Assembly (NCBI GenBank): GCA_025345505.1
Contig: JANVCC010000017.1
Coordinates: 128,315 to 192,314 of the forward strand
From: Todiramphus chloris collaris
Lineage: Eukaryota; Chordata; Aves; Coraciiformes; Alcedinidae
Direction: 5' to 3'
Length of the DNA stretch: 64,000 nucleotides
Position numbers and translations under genes: made by a program. Shown in pieces: positions 25,444-36,848 of this stretch. Under the pieces are notes generated by a model. The model did not search any database. It was given only the letters and a program-made list of their open reading frames with translations, and had not been told where the DNA came from. Within the stretch, counting starts at the first letter, position 1. Each line of letters begins with the position of its first letter.

Positions 25444-27004
25444 ATAAGAGTGTATCTGAAGAAGGGGAAAGAAACATCCATGTTATACTTTACTGTTCCT
25501 GCTTATACTATATTACTCTGTCTGTTTATAAAGTGTTTAAAATTAACCCACTGATATTTTAAACATGATGCCTATTCAGAAAAGCAAGCAACAGATATAA
25601 ATATAGTAGCATAGTGGTAGAAAGTAATGCTAAAATGGTAAACTATTAATATTTTATTATATTTTATAATCACTAAATAACTCTGTACCGGTTTATTAAC
25701 TTTTTATAAATGGAACATTAAGGCAAACTCTAACCTGTATTTTTAAGGATTTATTTGCTTTTGCTCACAAAGTTTGATAATACAAGCATATAGAACCTTT
25801 ATTGTTACAAGTAACTGTTTCCAGAACAGCCAACCTGCAGTGGATTACTGTATAAATATTTTGCAGTGCCATGATTTAATATGTTTTAGCCTTAAAATGA
25901 TTATTTTTAACATTTTTTTCTATGATTCCCTCAGATTATTAGCTACATAATTTTGACATTAGTGGATCACCTCATATGTGACTGCACCAGACATACACTG
26001 ATGACAAAAGCAGCTGTTGTGTAAGATATCTCCATTAATTTCTCCTGAGTTAGCCACTCTATCTTTTTAATCCTGTACAATAGAGTTGGCAGGAGGAAAG
26101 CTGTGCCCCCAGCTGCAATGCTTACATTAACAGTCTCGCTTACGTGAACAAATCACTTGAATTAAACATTTTTAATTAATAAGTCATAAGCATGTTCTGT
26201 CATACTGCACTAAACAAAGGAACAAGACAGACAGCTGATGTCACTTTTGTCATAATGGCCACAGCACATTCAGACCTCTGAGAGACCTGCTAGGTAAGAA
26301 AACAAACTGCTGATAAAAAAGGCCCTATGCCATGGGATATGGGAATTACATGAACTCTGAGTACCTAGTAGTCAAATTAATCTCCACATGTGTGGTTGGT
26401 TTACACCATGGTTTTCTTCATCAGAAAGCCATTATGCTGGACCTTTCCCAGAAAATGTCAGGCCAATTGCACACCTTAGAAAGATTACAGTAATCATAGA
26501 CAATTCTGAAGAAATGAAAGTTAGCATTGTGGTACAACAAATGCTTTGACTAGTAGGCTGAGAACAGACTTCTGTAAATAATGCAACAGTGGTGTTCAAA
26601 TGTTAACTAATCACAGTGAACTTTTTTGAATCAGTTGTGTGAAGGGAAGCCACCTCAGGTGGGCTGGAAAAAAACCTGTAAATTATCCAACACAGTAAGA
26701 AACTTAATGAGAGAGCAAAACAACTCAAATCCTAGACAAAGTAGGCTACACAGCTTACTTCACAAAGATATTCCCCTGTAAGATTCTTTTAAAAAATATG
26801 TAAGTATAAACTTACAGAGTTTGAGTAGAGGTCTGTACATACATTTGAAAAGTACAAATATACTTTGACTGACTGGAAAATATGTACAGGGAGAACTCAA
26901 GCATGCCCCTCCCAGCAAATGAGATGACAGAGCAGGAAAGAAGGCTCCCCGCAAACACAGGGCTCAGCAGTTCCTCAGGGTGAGACAAGATAATAAATCT
27001 AGAT
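25444..27004. other. AT-rich non-coding stretch, no gene seen
   Basis: No repeat or gene is recognised. Minus-strand frames at 26760-27069 (64 and 85 codons) overlap each other in different registers and match nothing known to me. Confidence 0.6.
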
Positions 27005-28357
27005 GTAATGCCCATGACTTGATGACTCTGCTTACTGCAGGTGGCTTTAATGTCTAATAAATACCCCATGACTTGCTTCTCAGGTGACAGCCATGAAGTG
27101 GCCTAACAGGAACAGACACCATATGAAGTATGCCCCCATGCTACATCTTGGAGTGCACCTCAGCGCACCTATCCCTGGTGTGTGTTTGTAGCTCCCCCTG
27201 CCCCCACAGCTGTGCCTGGCAATCCTGGGACCATGGACCCAGTCACCATCTTGGCATTGTTCACCTGCCTCTAAGTATGGAGGGACATGGCTGCTGGAAA
27301 GTTCCCTGCCCCAACATGCCCCATGGCAGTCATCCCTGAGCCCCCACATAGCCATGGGCTCCCCACTCACTACATGGTTCACCATGCCCCTCACCATCTG
27401 CAATAAATTACCAATAGGAGACTTTGGTGGGCTCTGCAACCTGTGGTTCCTCCACACCCAGAGTGAGGAAGGCTGGATGCTACCGTTCCATTCGACCAGC
27501 ATGGGTCCACACTTATGGCAACGGGTCAGGGGTGTACATTGTGCTAAGATACCTTGTTACAGAGGTCAATACAGTGGGAGAACCATTCCTGTATCAGAAT
27601 CCACATAAACACAACCAGCACTTGCATAAACACCAACATCACAGCCAGCCTGATCTCATTCAGGACAGAAGACCACCAACAGTCATACACACAGACCCCT
27701 GGCAGCTAGCCCTGGACTCCTAGTCTTTGAAATAGCTGGTAGTCCTCATCAGCTATCCCTACAGTTACTAACCCTAGGCCTATGGCCTCCTGTGACCCAT
27801 GGTCCTTTCTCCAGTAGCTGGACCCTGACTTCTTATCTTACTGCATAGTCCTGCTTCAAGGTTACTGGTGTTTATGCACATGTGCATGCACACACAAGAG
27901 CACACTCACACAGAGAAATATTCAGGAGCAAAGTCTGAAACTAAACTTAAGTGATCAGATGGAAGGTCCAATCAGACAAGCATACTGACCATTAGCTTGC
28001 CTAAATATGACCTGCCCTTCTTATAGCACAGTCTCTCCATTTTCATATGCTTGTTCTTCCCCATCCTTATCCCTATCCATGCTTCTTCCCAAATTAACCA
28101 CTTGCTACTAATGATGTTATTTTCATTAATCAGGTTTGCTACAATGTTCCCAAATTCAGGATTTATGATATTGGTACCAGAGTCATCTCAGTCTTAGTTG
28201 GTATCAGCGGTACAACTACCAAGCCACTACTTACCCTGCGAGGTTTCACTTCCCATAAGGTTTCCAATACACCTTCTGTGGATGCTGAAGAGCTGCTAGA
28301 AAAGGGATTTTCTCAGGTTCTCATAATATTCGGTGAGAATCCTGCCTTTCTCATGCA
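27005..28357. other. Unclassified GC-richer segment, possibly an unrecognised repeat
   Basis: From about 27005 to 27850 the composition shifts to markedly higher GC than the flanks. Open frames lie on both strands (140 codons minus at 27080-27502, 99 codons plus at 27424-27723). None resembles gag, pol, env or a cellular protein that I recognise. An 11-bp word cccatgacttg occurs at 27011-27021 and again at 27065-27075. The segment runs up to the LTR at 28358, so it could be decayed internal retroviral sequence or an independent repeat. No polypurine tract is visible just before the LTR, which argues against the first reading. Confidence 0.35.
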
Positions 28358-28527
28358 TGTTATGAAAAACAGTAGGATGTTTTTTGTAAGCTAGACTAAC
28401 CCCTCGTGTTTTGCTAAGTTCTGTTTATGGTACATTGGAAAAATATTTTTAAATAGGTGTTGTAGGACTTTAACCAATCGCCCTAGGAGATGGGTGATCA
28501 CTGACCAATGGCCCTATGGGGCTAGGG

Positions 28528-28537
28528 TATATAAAAC
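28528..28537 (+). promoter_or_regulatory. TATA box of the compact LTR
   Basis: tatataaaac lies 19 bases after the second CCAAT box. It would direct initiation near 28555-28560 if the LTR promoter were still active. Confidence 0.7.
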
Positions 28538-28550
28538 GGGGTTATAAATT

Positions 28551-28556
28551 AATAAA
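28551..28556 (+). promoter_or_regulatory. Poly(A) signal AATAAA of the compact LTR
   Basis: AATAAA is followed by a T/G-containing stretch (gttgcttctcttgcctgctc), as expected for the R region of a short retroviral LTR. Confidence 0.65.
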
Positions 28557-28632
28557 GTTGCTTCTCTTGCCTGCTCTTGCTGAATTTGTGTGTTGCTTCA
28601 TCTCTCCACTCCCCGTATAAACAGCGACACAC

Positions 28633-30092
28633 CCTCCAGCTATTTGTGATGTTTGGCCATATTTCTCATAACCTCTAACAACCTGTGAAACCCAGCCACT
28701 CTTAATGGTGCTATCTGTAAATTCTGTCACCTTCTTACCCTATTTCTTCATTGGTGCAGCAATTTCTCACATTACCTCTTGTAGTTTCTCACGGTTTGGT
28801 CTGTGAGCTAAACCTCATGCCAGAACCTAATCATATATATGCACACCTTAGCACTATATTCTTCTGTCTCATCATTTACAGAAAGCCCCTGAAAAATCAG
28901 AGAAAGTACACAAGAGCTAATAACATGCCTTTGCTTTGTCCCATCAAATTTCACTCCTCTTTGTTTGAAATAGGTGCTGTTAAGAGTTACCATTTCCTTT
29001 CTGTAATTCATGTTGGCATACCTGGCATGGCACCAGAAGTTTGCCTAAGTGTAATTTCTGATGATAACAACATTCAAAATTCTAAGACACTAAAAAACCA
29101 AACAAACAGAAAAAAACCACAAACAAATCACCACCATGCCCCTCCAAACACACACAAAAGAAGCTGCTTTAAAAATTGGAAGTTTCTAACTCCTATTTTC
29201 TTCTCTTCTTCCTCAATTTTGAACTATTAAAACTGAACATTTACTATTGTTTATAGACATTCATGGGAGAGAGGAACCTCAAAAAAGAAAATCTGAGATT
29301 CTTATTCATCCATACAAATAGATTTGTTCACAGGTGAATTTATTATCTGAATAAATGTATTCGCATGAGGATGTTTTAAAAAAAGAACAACAACAACAAC
29401 AACAACAATGCATCGAAACATGTAGCAGTGAAAAAGAATGTCTTTCTAAGAGCAAGGGGAAATAAAGTCCAAACACGCTGCCTCAGTCTTTTCCACACAC
29501 ATCAAGTCTCTATGGTCCTACTCAAGAGTACAAGATAGGAATGAAATTTAGCAGCCTAAACTAGCTCTCAACACTTGCTGCTGCTATTAATGTTAATTTT
29601 CTCATACAATCTGTATCATAATGCCAAGATGAAAGATTCAGACTGATAAAGAATAGCTGGCGGCAATAAGAGGCTGCCTGGGGAAAAGACACAGTTGCAC
29701 ATCATACAGTATAATTCTTTCTGGCGGGACTGTTTGAGAATCTGAAGAGAAGGCAAGGGGACAAGAAGGGAAAGAAAGAAAGAAAATAGCACAAGTTATC
29801 CCTAGTTCACATCAGGTTTTTTTTTGTTTGTTTCAGAAAAATACAATAGTCAAAGTGCAAGATTTTAATCATAATAATTTTGATGAAAATCATAGTAAGA
29901 TTAATTCAAATATACTGAATATACTGTGAAAGCTAATAGCTACATTATTGAACTATAAACATGTGGTTACTCATACTTATCCCTTAAAGGGCTGTGCTTT
30001 CATTTCTAATGCACTATTCTTATGAAAAATTTGAAGGGAATAAAGGCTTGGTTTTTCAGTAAGTACTTAAACTTTATTCTAAAAGTAGAAAA
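28633..30092. other. Non-coding stretch with an anonymous 159-codon frame
   Basis: A plus-strand open frame at 28751-29230 (159 codons) is one of the longest in the window. Its C-terminal third runs through an A/C-rich tract (29090-29160), giving low-complexity lysine/asparagine/histidine sequence, and no domain or motif is recognisable. An AAC triplet array lies at 29386-29408. I do not regard the frame as a gene. Confidence 0.6.
29386..29408 (+). repeat. (AAC)n microsatellite
   Basis: About seven AAC units following a short A-rich run. Confidence 0.93.
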
Positions 30093-30143
30093 GAATAGTT
30101 CAGTTAGAAGGTACCTACAAGAAACATCTAGTCCAACTGCTAG
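30093..30143 (-). mobile_element. CR1-type LINE 3' end fragment
   Basis: gttcagttagaaggtacc and catctagtccaactgc match the antisense of the CR1 3' UTR word order (guanine-rich ...ttggactagatg...ccttccaactgaac). Only about 50 bases remain. Confidence 0.6.
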
Positions 30144-31055
30144 TTTTAAAAATTTAAAAGAACAATGACTTACTGAAAAAAGGCTACTTAAAATTTTGGA
30201 ATGTCAGTACTACCTTTTGGGATTTATTTTTAGAGCACTGGCACAAATTTGGTCTATCTTTAAACATACTTCTTAGTTTTGTTAATATATGTTGTATTGA
30301 TGCTTATACTTTTAACTTTTATATAGACACATATAGTGTATGTTCTGTGGCTTACTTAATATTCCTGAAGTCATGGTAGTACATGCAAAAACGCTATGCA
30401 AAACTCAGTATGTGTCTGCCATTCAACACTTGTTACTTTAACCGGTCTAACACCACCAAAAAAACCCCAAAAACAAACCAAAACAAAAAGGATGAGACAA
30501 CTGATCAGTATTGATACCAAGTCAGTCTTTTACTTCTGCATTGACACTACCAATGGCATTGCCAATTAATAGTAACAATATTGGACAAAACCTGATACTA
30601 CTATTAAAAAATGTCTCCAGTAGTTAAGCATAAAAGGAGAAAGAACAGAGGTTTTGCTGAAATTACAATAGCATGTAGCTGAAATAAAAAGAGCTAGACT
30701 ACAAACCATCAGTTCCTCACTCACAGTACACTAGCTTGCTTCCACCAAATTGATAGTGACATCTGAGCTTCTGAATTCCTAACTGCTTCCACCTGCCATT
30801 TCTGAACATCCTGAAAACATTAGAACACACGCACACTACACAGCTTATCACACCACCATCCAATAGTTCATTCCATTGTATCATCTGGGGCTGGAATTTA
30901 ATCAGCAGGTGAATGATTTATCTACTTACCAGCACCCTTGAATGTCCATAGTTTTGTTTAGTATTGGGTGGTTTTCTTTGTTTTGCTTAAAAATGTGTGA
31001 TCACCAGTTTCTGCCTATTACTATGAATTAAAAAAGAACAATGAATGGTCTATTC

Positions 31056-31141
31056 TGAGTGATCTGCCCTAGTTTTGTCCTGCTCTGGCAGGGGGGTTGA
31101 ACAAGATGATCTTTGGAGGTCCCTTCCAACTCCTAATATTC
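31056..31141 (+). mobile_element. CR1 LINE, extreme 3' UTR
   Basis: The words ctctggcaggggggttgaac, aagatgatctttggaggtcc and cttccaactcctaatattc are the CR1 3' UTR in sense orientation. The copy stops at the start of the terminal octamer and passes straight into an A/C-rich tract instead of ATTCTATG repeats. Confidence 0.88.
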
Positions 31142-31211
31142 AAAAAACAAACAAAAAACTCCAAAAACAACAAAAAAAAACCAAAACAAAAAAAAAACCA
31201 AAACAAAAAAA
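31142..31211 (+). repeat. A/C-rich tract directly after a CR1 3' end
   Basis: About 70 bases of A-runs interrupted by single or paired C. Its position at the exact 3' end of a CR1 copy is unusual, because this LINE normally ends in octamers. Confidence 0.9.
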
Positions 31212-31469
31212 ATGTGAAAGAGATAAAAGAGGGGAAAAGTCCTCAATACCCAGTGCAACTGGCTGACTGTGTACATTTATAAAAACCTCAAGGGACGTAC
31301 TCGAGGATGTCTTGCCTGAAACTTGTCATAGGTATATTGTTAGTGGTCTTAACTTCAGTGTTTCTGTTACTTGTGTTGATTTGGAGTAGAATATTTGCAT
31401 GTACTGTATACTCTGAATTTCTATAATACCATTTGACTGGATCAACACCTGAGCTACCTGATCTGACCC

Positions 31470-31545
31470 CACGGCTGCTTTGAAGAGGAGGTTGGAAAAC
31501 ATACCTCCCCCTAAGGCCTTCTCCAACCTGAATTTTCTGTTATAC
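31470..31545 (+). mobile_element. Possible CR1 3' end fragment
   Basis: gaagaggaggttggaaa and ccttctccaacctgaattttct resemble the last 60 bases of an older CR1 subfamily in sense orientation, ending near ctgttatact where ctatgattct would be expected. Divergence makes this uncertain. Confidence 0.45.
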
Positions 31546-33696
31546 TAATATGAATTTACATCTGAAGAACAAAAAAACAATAGGATAGCTCATAAAAAAA
31601 AATAAAAAATCTGTATGTAGATATTTGTGTGTTAACTAGCCATTAGATAACTCTGCAGCTTATAGACATAGTTGATTCTATGAGAACTATGAGAGTAAGA
31701 CAAATTAATTGTAAAATTTACACAGCCTTAGAGATGAGCATTTGCACATTTTAGTGCACACAAACACTCAATAATGAAAACCCTGGAAGAGTCTTTTGTA
31801 GGTGACATAATCATTGGACACAGCTCAAGGATAGAAAAACTGAGGAAATTTATATACAGTTTATATATTTTATTAAGTAAACAAGAAATGAAAAATGGAA
31901 GCAAAAAATATTGCCTTCCAGTTAAAGGGATAATAGACAAAACATATTTTAAAAAAAAGAAAATCAGAGCTGAATGTTCTCTGCTGGACTTGAGTTTCTT
32001 CTTGCACTATTGTTACATCTAACATCATCTAACCTCTACTGAATGTAACTGTGTCCCCATCCTTACTACTTTCAGCTAAACTGGTATCAGCTTTTTCATT
32101 TGAGATATTAACCGAGCTAAATCTTCCTTAACAATGAGCCAATTCATAAGAGAGACGATGGATCATGCAAAAGTCCATTCCTCTTCAAATAATCCATCTC
32201 AAACACATTAAATCACCTTTCTTAAAATTACCACAAGTATAATAATACCAAACAGAGTAAGATTCACTTTGAAAATCCAGATAACATGAAGCTGGAACAG
32301 TCTACATGAATAGTTTTGGTTTCTTAAAACAGGATAACATCTTGTTATCATGGACTAAGAAATTATAATAAATAGATAATTAAATGGTGTCTGGCAATAT
32401 TCTTGTATTGTTATATCACTAAGATTTTTAATATGTACCTGGCTTCAAAAGCATTAGTCTATATTGTTAAGAGCTCAAAGATGAGCTGAATACAAAACTG
32501 AAGTTCAGCTTTAAATACATCTTTGAACACAGTGAAATAAACAGCATCTCTCATGAGATATACTAGTGAATTAATGGGCTCAGGGTCTCTTTTGGAAACA
32601 GTTACAGAATCATCACAAGGGGTAAAGTGTTGATCTTTCTGGGCAAATCATTTAGACAATCTTATTTGGTCAGCATCTAGGGCTACCATCGGCATAGAAG
32701 CATCAGCTAGCTCTTACTCTAAGCCTCCCAAATGGGATGATCTACAGTAAGACAGGCACAAGACCAAATGTTAGGTGGTTGGCTCTCACAAAATAAGGAT
32801 TCACGTGACACACGGGGAAAAATGTCAACTTCTGTACCAGATTAAGAAAAGTTTTATTCTCATGAAGCATTTCCCTGAAGAAGGAGGTATACATACTATT
32901 TTTAGTTTTATAAATTATACATTTGATTTGTGGATTTAATACATAATTCTGCTAATGAAGAACAGAAAGCTTTTATTTTGGAGCACAGCTAGGCAGCAGG
33001 TTCTGTGTATAACCAATATAAGGATTCTCAATTATAATAGTTTTCTTTTGTTTCATGGGCTGCAGTTGTGGTAAATGAACCAGAAACTTCATGCTAAAAA
33101 AAAAAAAAAAAAAAACAAACCAAAAACTTAAAAAAAATCCTTACATTTCAAATACTGAACTACATTTTGAGGGGGAGATTGCAAAGGGTATCATCTTTTC
33201 TAGTGAGGAAAAATTGCTAAAGTGGTCAATTTTTCATGTAGAATGTACTAAATAATTTTAAATTCCCGAAGCTTCTACTTTATCTCAGAATGATTCTTTA
33301 ACAAAAACATTGACCACTTTGCCAGACTGCCATGATCTTTTAGTAAACTGGGTTTTTCCAAAACAGTGTAATCCATTGATTCCCTGCTCCATCATAAATA
33401 CTATCTACATATTCCAGTACTCCAATTATACTGTCACACACATGCATACTTTCTCTTTGAGCTATTCCTCTATTTTTTTCAGCTCTTCCCCTATTATTTT
33501 TTATTGCTTTAATAAGGTAGCTACTCCCAAGCTGCATACAACCAAGCTAAGAAAACTTGAAAGGAGTTAGTTTTTTTCTGGACTTGTTCATACTAATCCT
33601 AAATACCTCATGTTTCAAACATTTATAGAGACTGAAATATCTCTATAAGAGTGAAAAACTTAACATCTAATGATTTTGGTTGCTCTTTAAAAGACC
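31546..33696. other. AT-rich non-coding stretch, no gene seen
   Basis: A 20-A run at 33096-33115 is the only simple structure. Short frames on both strands at 31728-32022 and 33310-33570 oppose each other and are not gene-like. Confidence 0.6.
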
Positions 33697-34945
33697 ATCA
33701 TAGAATCATTCAGGTTGGAAAAGACCCTTGGGATCATCAAGTCCAACCATTAACCCTAATCTATGAAGTTCACCCCTAAACTATGTCCCTCAAAACCACA
33801 TCTAAATGACCCTTAAACACATCCAGGGATGGTGACTCAACCACCTCACTGGGCAGCCTATTCCAGTGTCTGACTGTACTCTTTCTGTGAAATTTTTTCC
33901 CTAATGTCCACTCTAAACCTACCCTGTTGCAGCTTTAATCCATTCCTTCTTGTTCTATCCCTAATTACCTGAGATAAGAGGCCATCACCAACCTCTCTGC
34001 AATGTCTTTCAGGTAGTTGTAGAGATTGATGAGGTTTCCCCTTAGCCTTCTCTTCCTCAACCTAAACAGCTCCAGCTCCTTCAATTGCTCTTCATAAGAT
34101 CTATTCTCCAGGCCCTTCACCAGCTTCATTGCCCTCTTTTGCACTCATTCTAGCGCCTCAATATCTCTCTAGTATTGAGATGTCCAAAACTGGACACAAC
34201 ACTCAAGGCGTGGCCTCAACAGTGCTGAGTACAGGGAGACAATCACCTCCCTACTGCTGCTCACACTATTTCTAATACAAACCAAGATGCCATTGGCTTT
34301 CTTGGCCACTTGGGCACACTTCTGGCTCATATTCAACTGCTTGCCAATTAGAACCTCCAGGTCCTTCTCTACCAGACAGCTTTCCAGCAACACTTCCCCA
34401 AGCCTGTAGCATTGCGTGGGGTTGTTGTGGCCCAAGTTCCAGACCCAGAACTTGGACTTGTTGAAGCTCATACTGTTAATTTTGGCCCATCGATCCATCC
34501 TATCCAAGTCTCTCTATAGAGCCTCCCTATCCTCATGAAGAGCAACACTCCCACCTAACTTGGTGTCATCTGCAAACTTACCAATGATACACTATGTCCA
34601 TATCAAGATTATTGGTAAAGATGTTAAACAGAAGGGGACACAACACTGAGCCCTGAGGAACACCACTTGTTACCGTCTGCCAGCTGGATTTAACTCCATT
34701 GACCACCACTCTTTGGGCCCATCCATCTGGCCAGTGCTATCCAGCAGATAGTATGCTCAGCCAGGTTATGAGCAGTTTTTCCGTGAGAATTCTATGGGAA
34801 AGAGTGTCAAATGCTTTTTGAAAATCTAGGTAGACAATATCCACAGCCTTTCCCTCATCCGATAGTTGGGTCATTTTGTTGTAAAAGGAGATCACTTTTG
34901 TCAGGCAGGACCTGCTTTTCAGAAAACCATGGTGACTGGGCAAAG
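33697..34945 (-). mobile_element. Long CR1 LINE copy, 5'-truncated
   Basis: A minus-strand CR1 of about 1.25 kb. Its 3' end on the plus strand reads atcatagaatcattcaggtt, the reverse of the terminal octamer plus 3' UTR. It then runs through the whole C-terminal half of ORF2 and ends near 34945 within the sequence for the QHGFxKxxSCLT segment. It is the best-preserved CR1 coding remnant here. Truncation at the 5' end is the usual outcome of incomplete target-primed reverse transcription. Confidence 0.96.
33780..34945 (-). pseudogene. CR1 ORF2 remnant (reverse transcriptase, C-terminal half)
   Basis: ORF2 of CR1 encodes an apurinic-type endonuclease followed by a reverse transcriptase that copies the element RNA at the nicked target. 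Here the endonuclease and the RT N-terminus are missing. RT motif A is visible as VYLDFQKAFDTLSH (about 34790-34830, aspartates present) and motif B as SGVPQGSVL. Motif C is FADD (34565-34576, both aspartates present). The thumb-like region follows as [18 protein letters not shown] and [18 protein letters not shown]. Frameshifts and stops split it into frames at 34737-34967 and 34169-34507. It cannot make a working enzyme but keeps active-site residues. Confidence 0.92.
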
Positions 34946-36522
34946 AATCTACAAAGCATAAGAGCATTCAGAATAATTATAAGTGTACAACCATATTGCA
35001 GTTCCTGATTGGTAGAAAAAGGGAAGAAAATTACTTTTTAATATAACCATTTCCTTTTTAATACAGACATTTGAAATAGCCTAAATCTACAACTGTATTG
35101 CAATAAATATAAAGATACATATATCCTGTCTTGGACAGAAAAAGTTTACATTCCTTTATTCATTTTATGCAGCTGTTTGGGTTTTTATAGGTGTTCTGAG
35201 TGTAGATTTTTTTCTCCCCCCTCTCCTTTTTCTCTTTCAATCCCTCACATTAAATGTGGCTAGCCTGTCCCTTTCTGTTTTTTACAACTCTCTAACTTTG
35301 GTTTGTGAATGTCCTGAGCAAGGCAGGGATACAATGAACTGAAAAAGCATATTCTACCTTTTAGCAGACCATATAAAATGTAACTGAGCTGAAATTAATT
35401 ATTCTAAGAAGAATTTATACTTATTTCTACTTTATCTCAAAACCAAGTAGTTATTTTTAAGTATGTCTAGAACATACCAGTATTTTTTTTTTCTTTTGAA
35501 ATCATTTGATTCCTGCATTATTTTATTTTAACTTTTTTTGTGATGTGTATTATAACAGTGAAATTTGGCAGGCTCTTAAAAGGCACATAAAAGACATCTG
35601 CATTTTACCTTAGTATAAAATCTACCTTAGAGAGATACAAAACCCAGAGTCCATACAACAGCTTCTATAACATATATATTATAAACATGTATATATTTTT
35701 TAAAGGCACTGCTGAGTGATGAGTGTGAAATTCCTCCCTCCAGCCTCAACAAAAACTGCCTACAGATTATCAAAGTTTCTTAAACTTCAAGGAAAAAAAA
35801 GTCCACACATCAAACATCAAGAGGAAAGATTGTCAAGAGTTCTACCAGAAAGTACAGCATAATCCACTTGAAGGAAATTGAAGGCTTAGACATATTTTCA
35901 CTCATCAAGCAGCAGCATCAGTTTAAGCCCTAACCATAGTCCCATCCTTTGCTACTGTGCCCCTGCCTTAGATAACCAATTTGCTGGCCCTGTTATCAGA
36001 ATGACTTTATGAGTGCTTACCAGCAACCTCAAGGCAAGGTCTGGCTCCTTAGCTCAAACCATCTTGAGGGGCAGCTTCAATTGTAAACTTTAAATCACAG
36101 TGGGTGAAGCATGCTCCCCAATTCTAATTCAACATCACTTTTGTGTGCACACCAATGCCTTTAATTGACACAGATGTTTCTCAAGTAAACACATTTCTGA
36201 GCTCTTTAATTATTTAAAGAAAACAACTTAATTTAAATTTAATATACACTACTCTCTTGACTGGTCTTCAAATGCACCACTGCAATACAAACTCAATTTA
36301 CTAGTTGTGTTCATTTGTGGAACATATGCTTAAATTAATTAGTAATGATCAATTAGGATGGAAAACAAATACACTTAAGTGCTCTTTTCAAAAAGAAAAG
36401 CAACAAAAAAACCCCAAAAACCTTAAACTCTCTAAACCTCCCCAATGCTGTAATTTTGCAAAGAACCAGAAAACATAAAAAAAATTAAAATAAAATAAAA
36501 AAAGAAATCCTACACAAGACAG

Positions 36523-36636
36523 ATTTGCATTCAATTTGCATTTTTCAAGGCTTAGAAAAAAAGAAATAAAAACAAAAGAGCTGCTAGCTTAACACCAATA
36601 GTCATTGGTCTTAATTAAAGCTCTATATTATGCAAT
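36523..36636. promoter_or_regulatory. Candidate enhancer-like motif cluster (double POU octamer)
   Basis: Two perfect octamers ATTTGCAT, the POU/Oct binding word, lie in the same orientation at 36523-36530 and 36534-36541, 11 bp start to start. Downstream come an inverted CCAAT pair (ACCAAT 36594-36599 and ATTGGT 36604-36609), a homeodomain-type TTAATTAA (36611-36618) and a C/EBP-like TTATGCAAT (36628-36636). Motifs are seen directly. Regulatory function is inference and needs conservation data. Confidence 0.35.
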
Positions 36637-36822
36637 TATATATTCTACCTTTCACTTTCCTTAGTGGACAAATACCAAGAAATTTAATTGGAAATATTGA
36701 CAGGTTCGCAATGTAAATTTCAATGTTACAAAATTACAATGTAATTTCAGTCCACTGAAATTGAAAGAAAATCCCTGACTCTAGGGTATGCATATGTATA
36801 GCTGCTAAGTGATCTCAAAAGG

Positions 36823-36848
36823 AAAAAAAAAAAAAAAAAAAAAAAAAA
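36823..36848 (+). repeat. Poly(A) tract, 26 A
   Basis: An uninterrupted run of 26 A with no retroposed body attached. Confidence 0.96.

Larger units (their letters stand above)
28358..28632 (+). mobile_element. Compact LTR, alpharetrovirus-like / ERVK-type
   Basis: A segment of about 275 bp begins TGTTATG and ends ...GCGACACA. It holds two CCAAT boxes (28474-28478 and 28505-28509), a TATA box tatataaaac (28528-28537) and a poly(A) signal AATAAA (28551-28556). The poly(A) signal sits only about 20 bases after the TATA box, the compact arrangement known from avian leukosis-type LTRs. This fixes plus orientation. No primer-binding site follows, and no polypurine tract or matching target duplication is seen. 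It may therefore be a solo LTR with eroded ends or a misplaced boundary. The 3' end is better supported than the 5' end. Confidence 0.7.

Noticed and set aside
27080-27502. 140-codon minus-strand frame as a retroviral env or other protein
   Set aside because: There is no retroviral motif, and plus-strand frames are open across the same bases. Raised GC content explains the openness.
28751-29230. 159-codon plus-strand open frame as a possible gene
   Set aside because: It has no recognisable domain, its last third is low-complexity sequence from an A/C tract, and there is no CpG island, splice context or promoter around it that I can defend.
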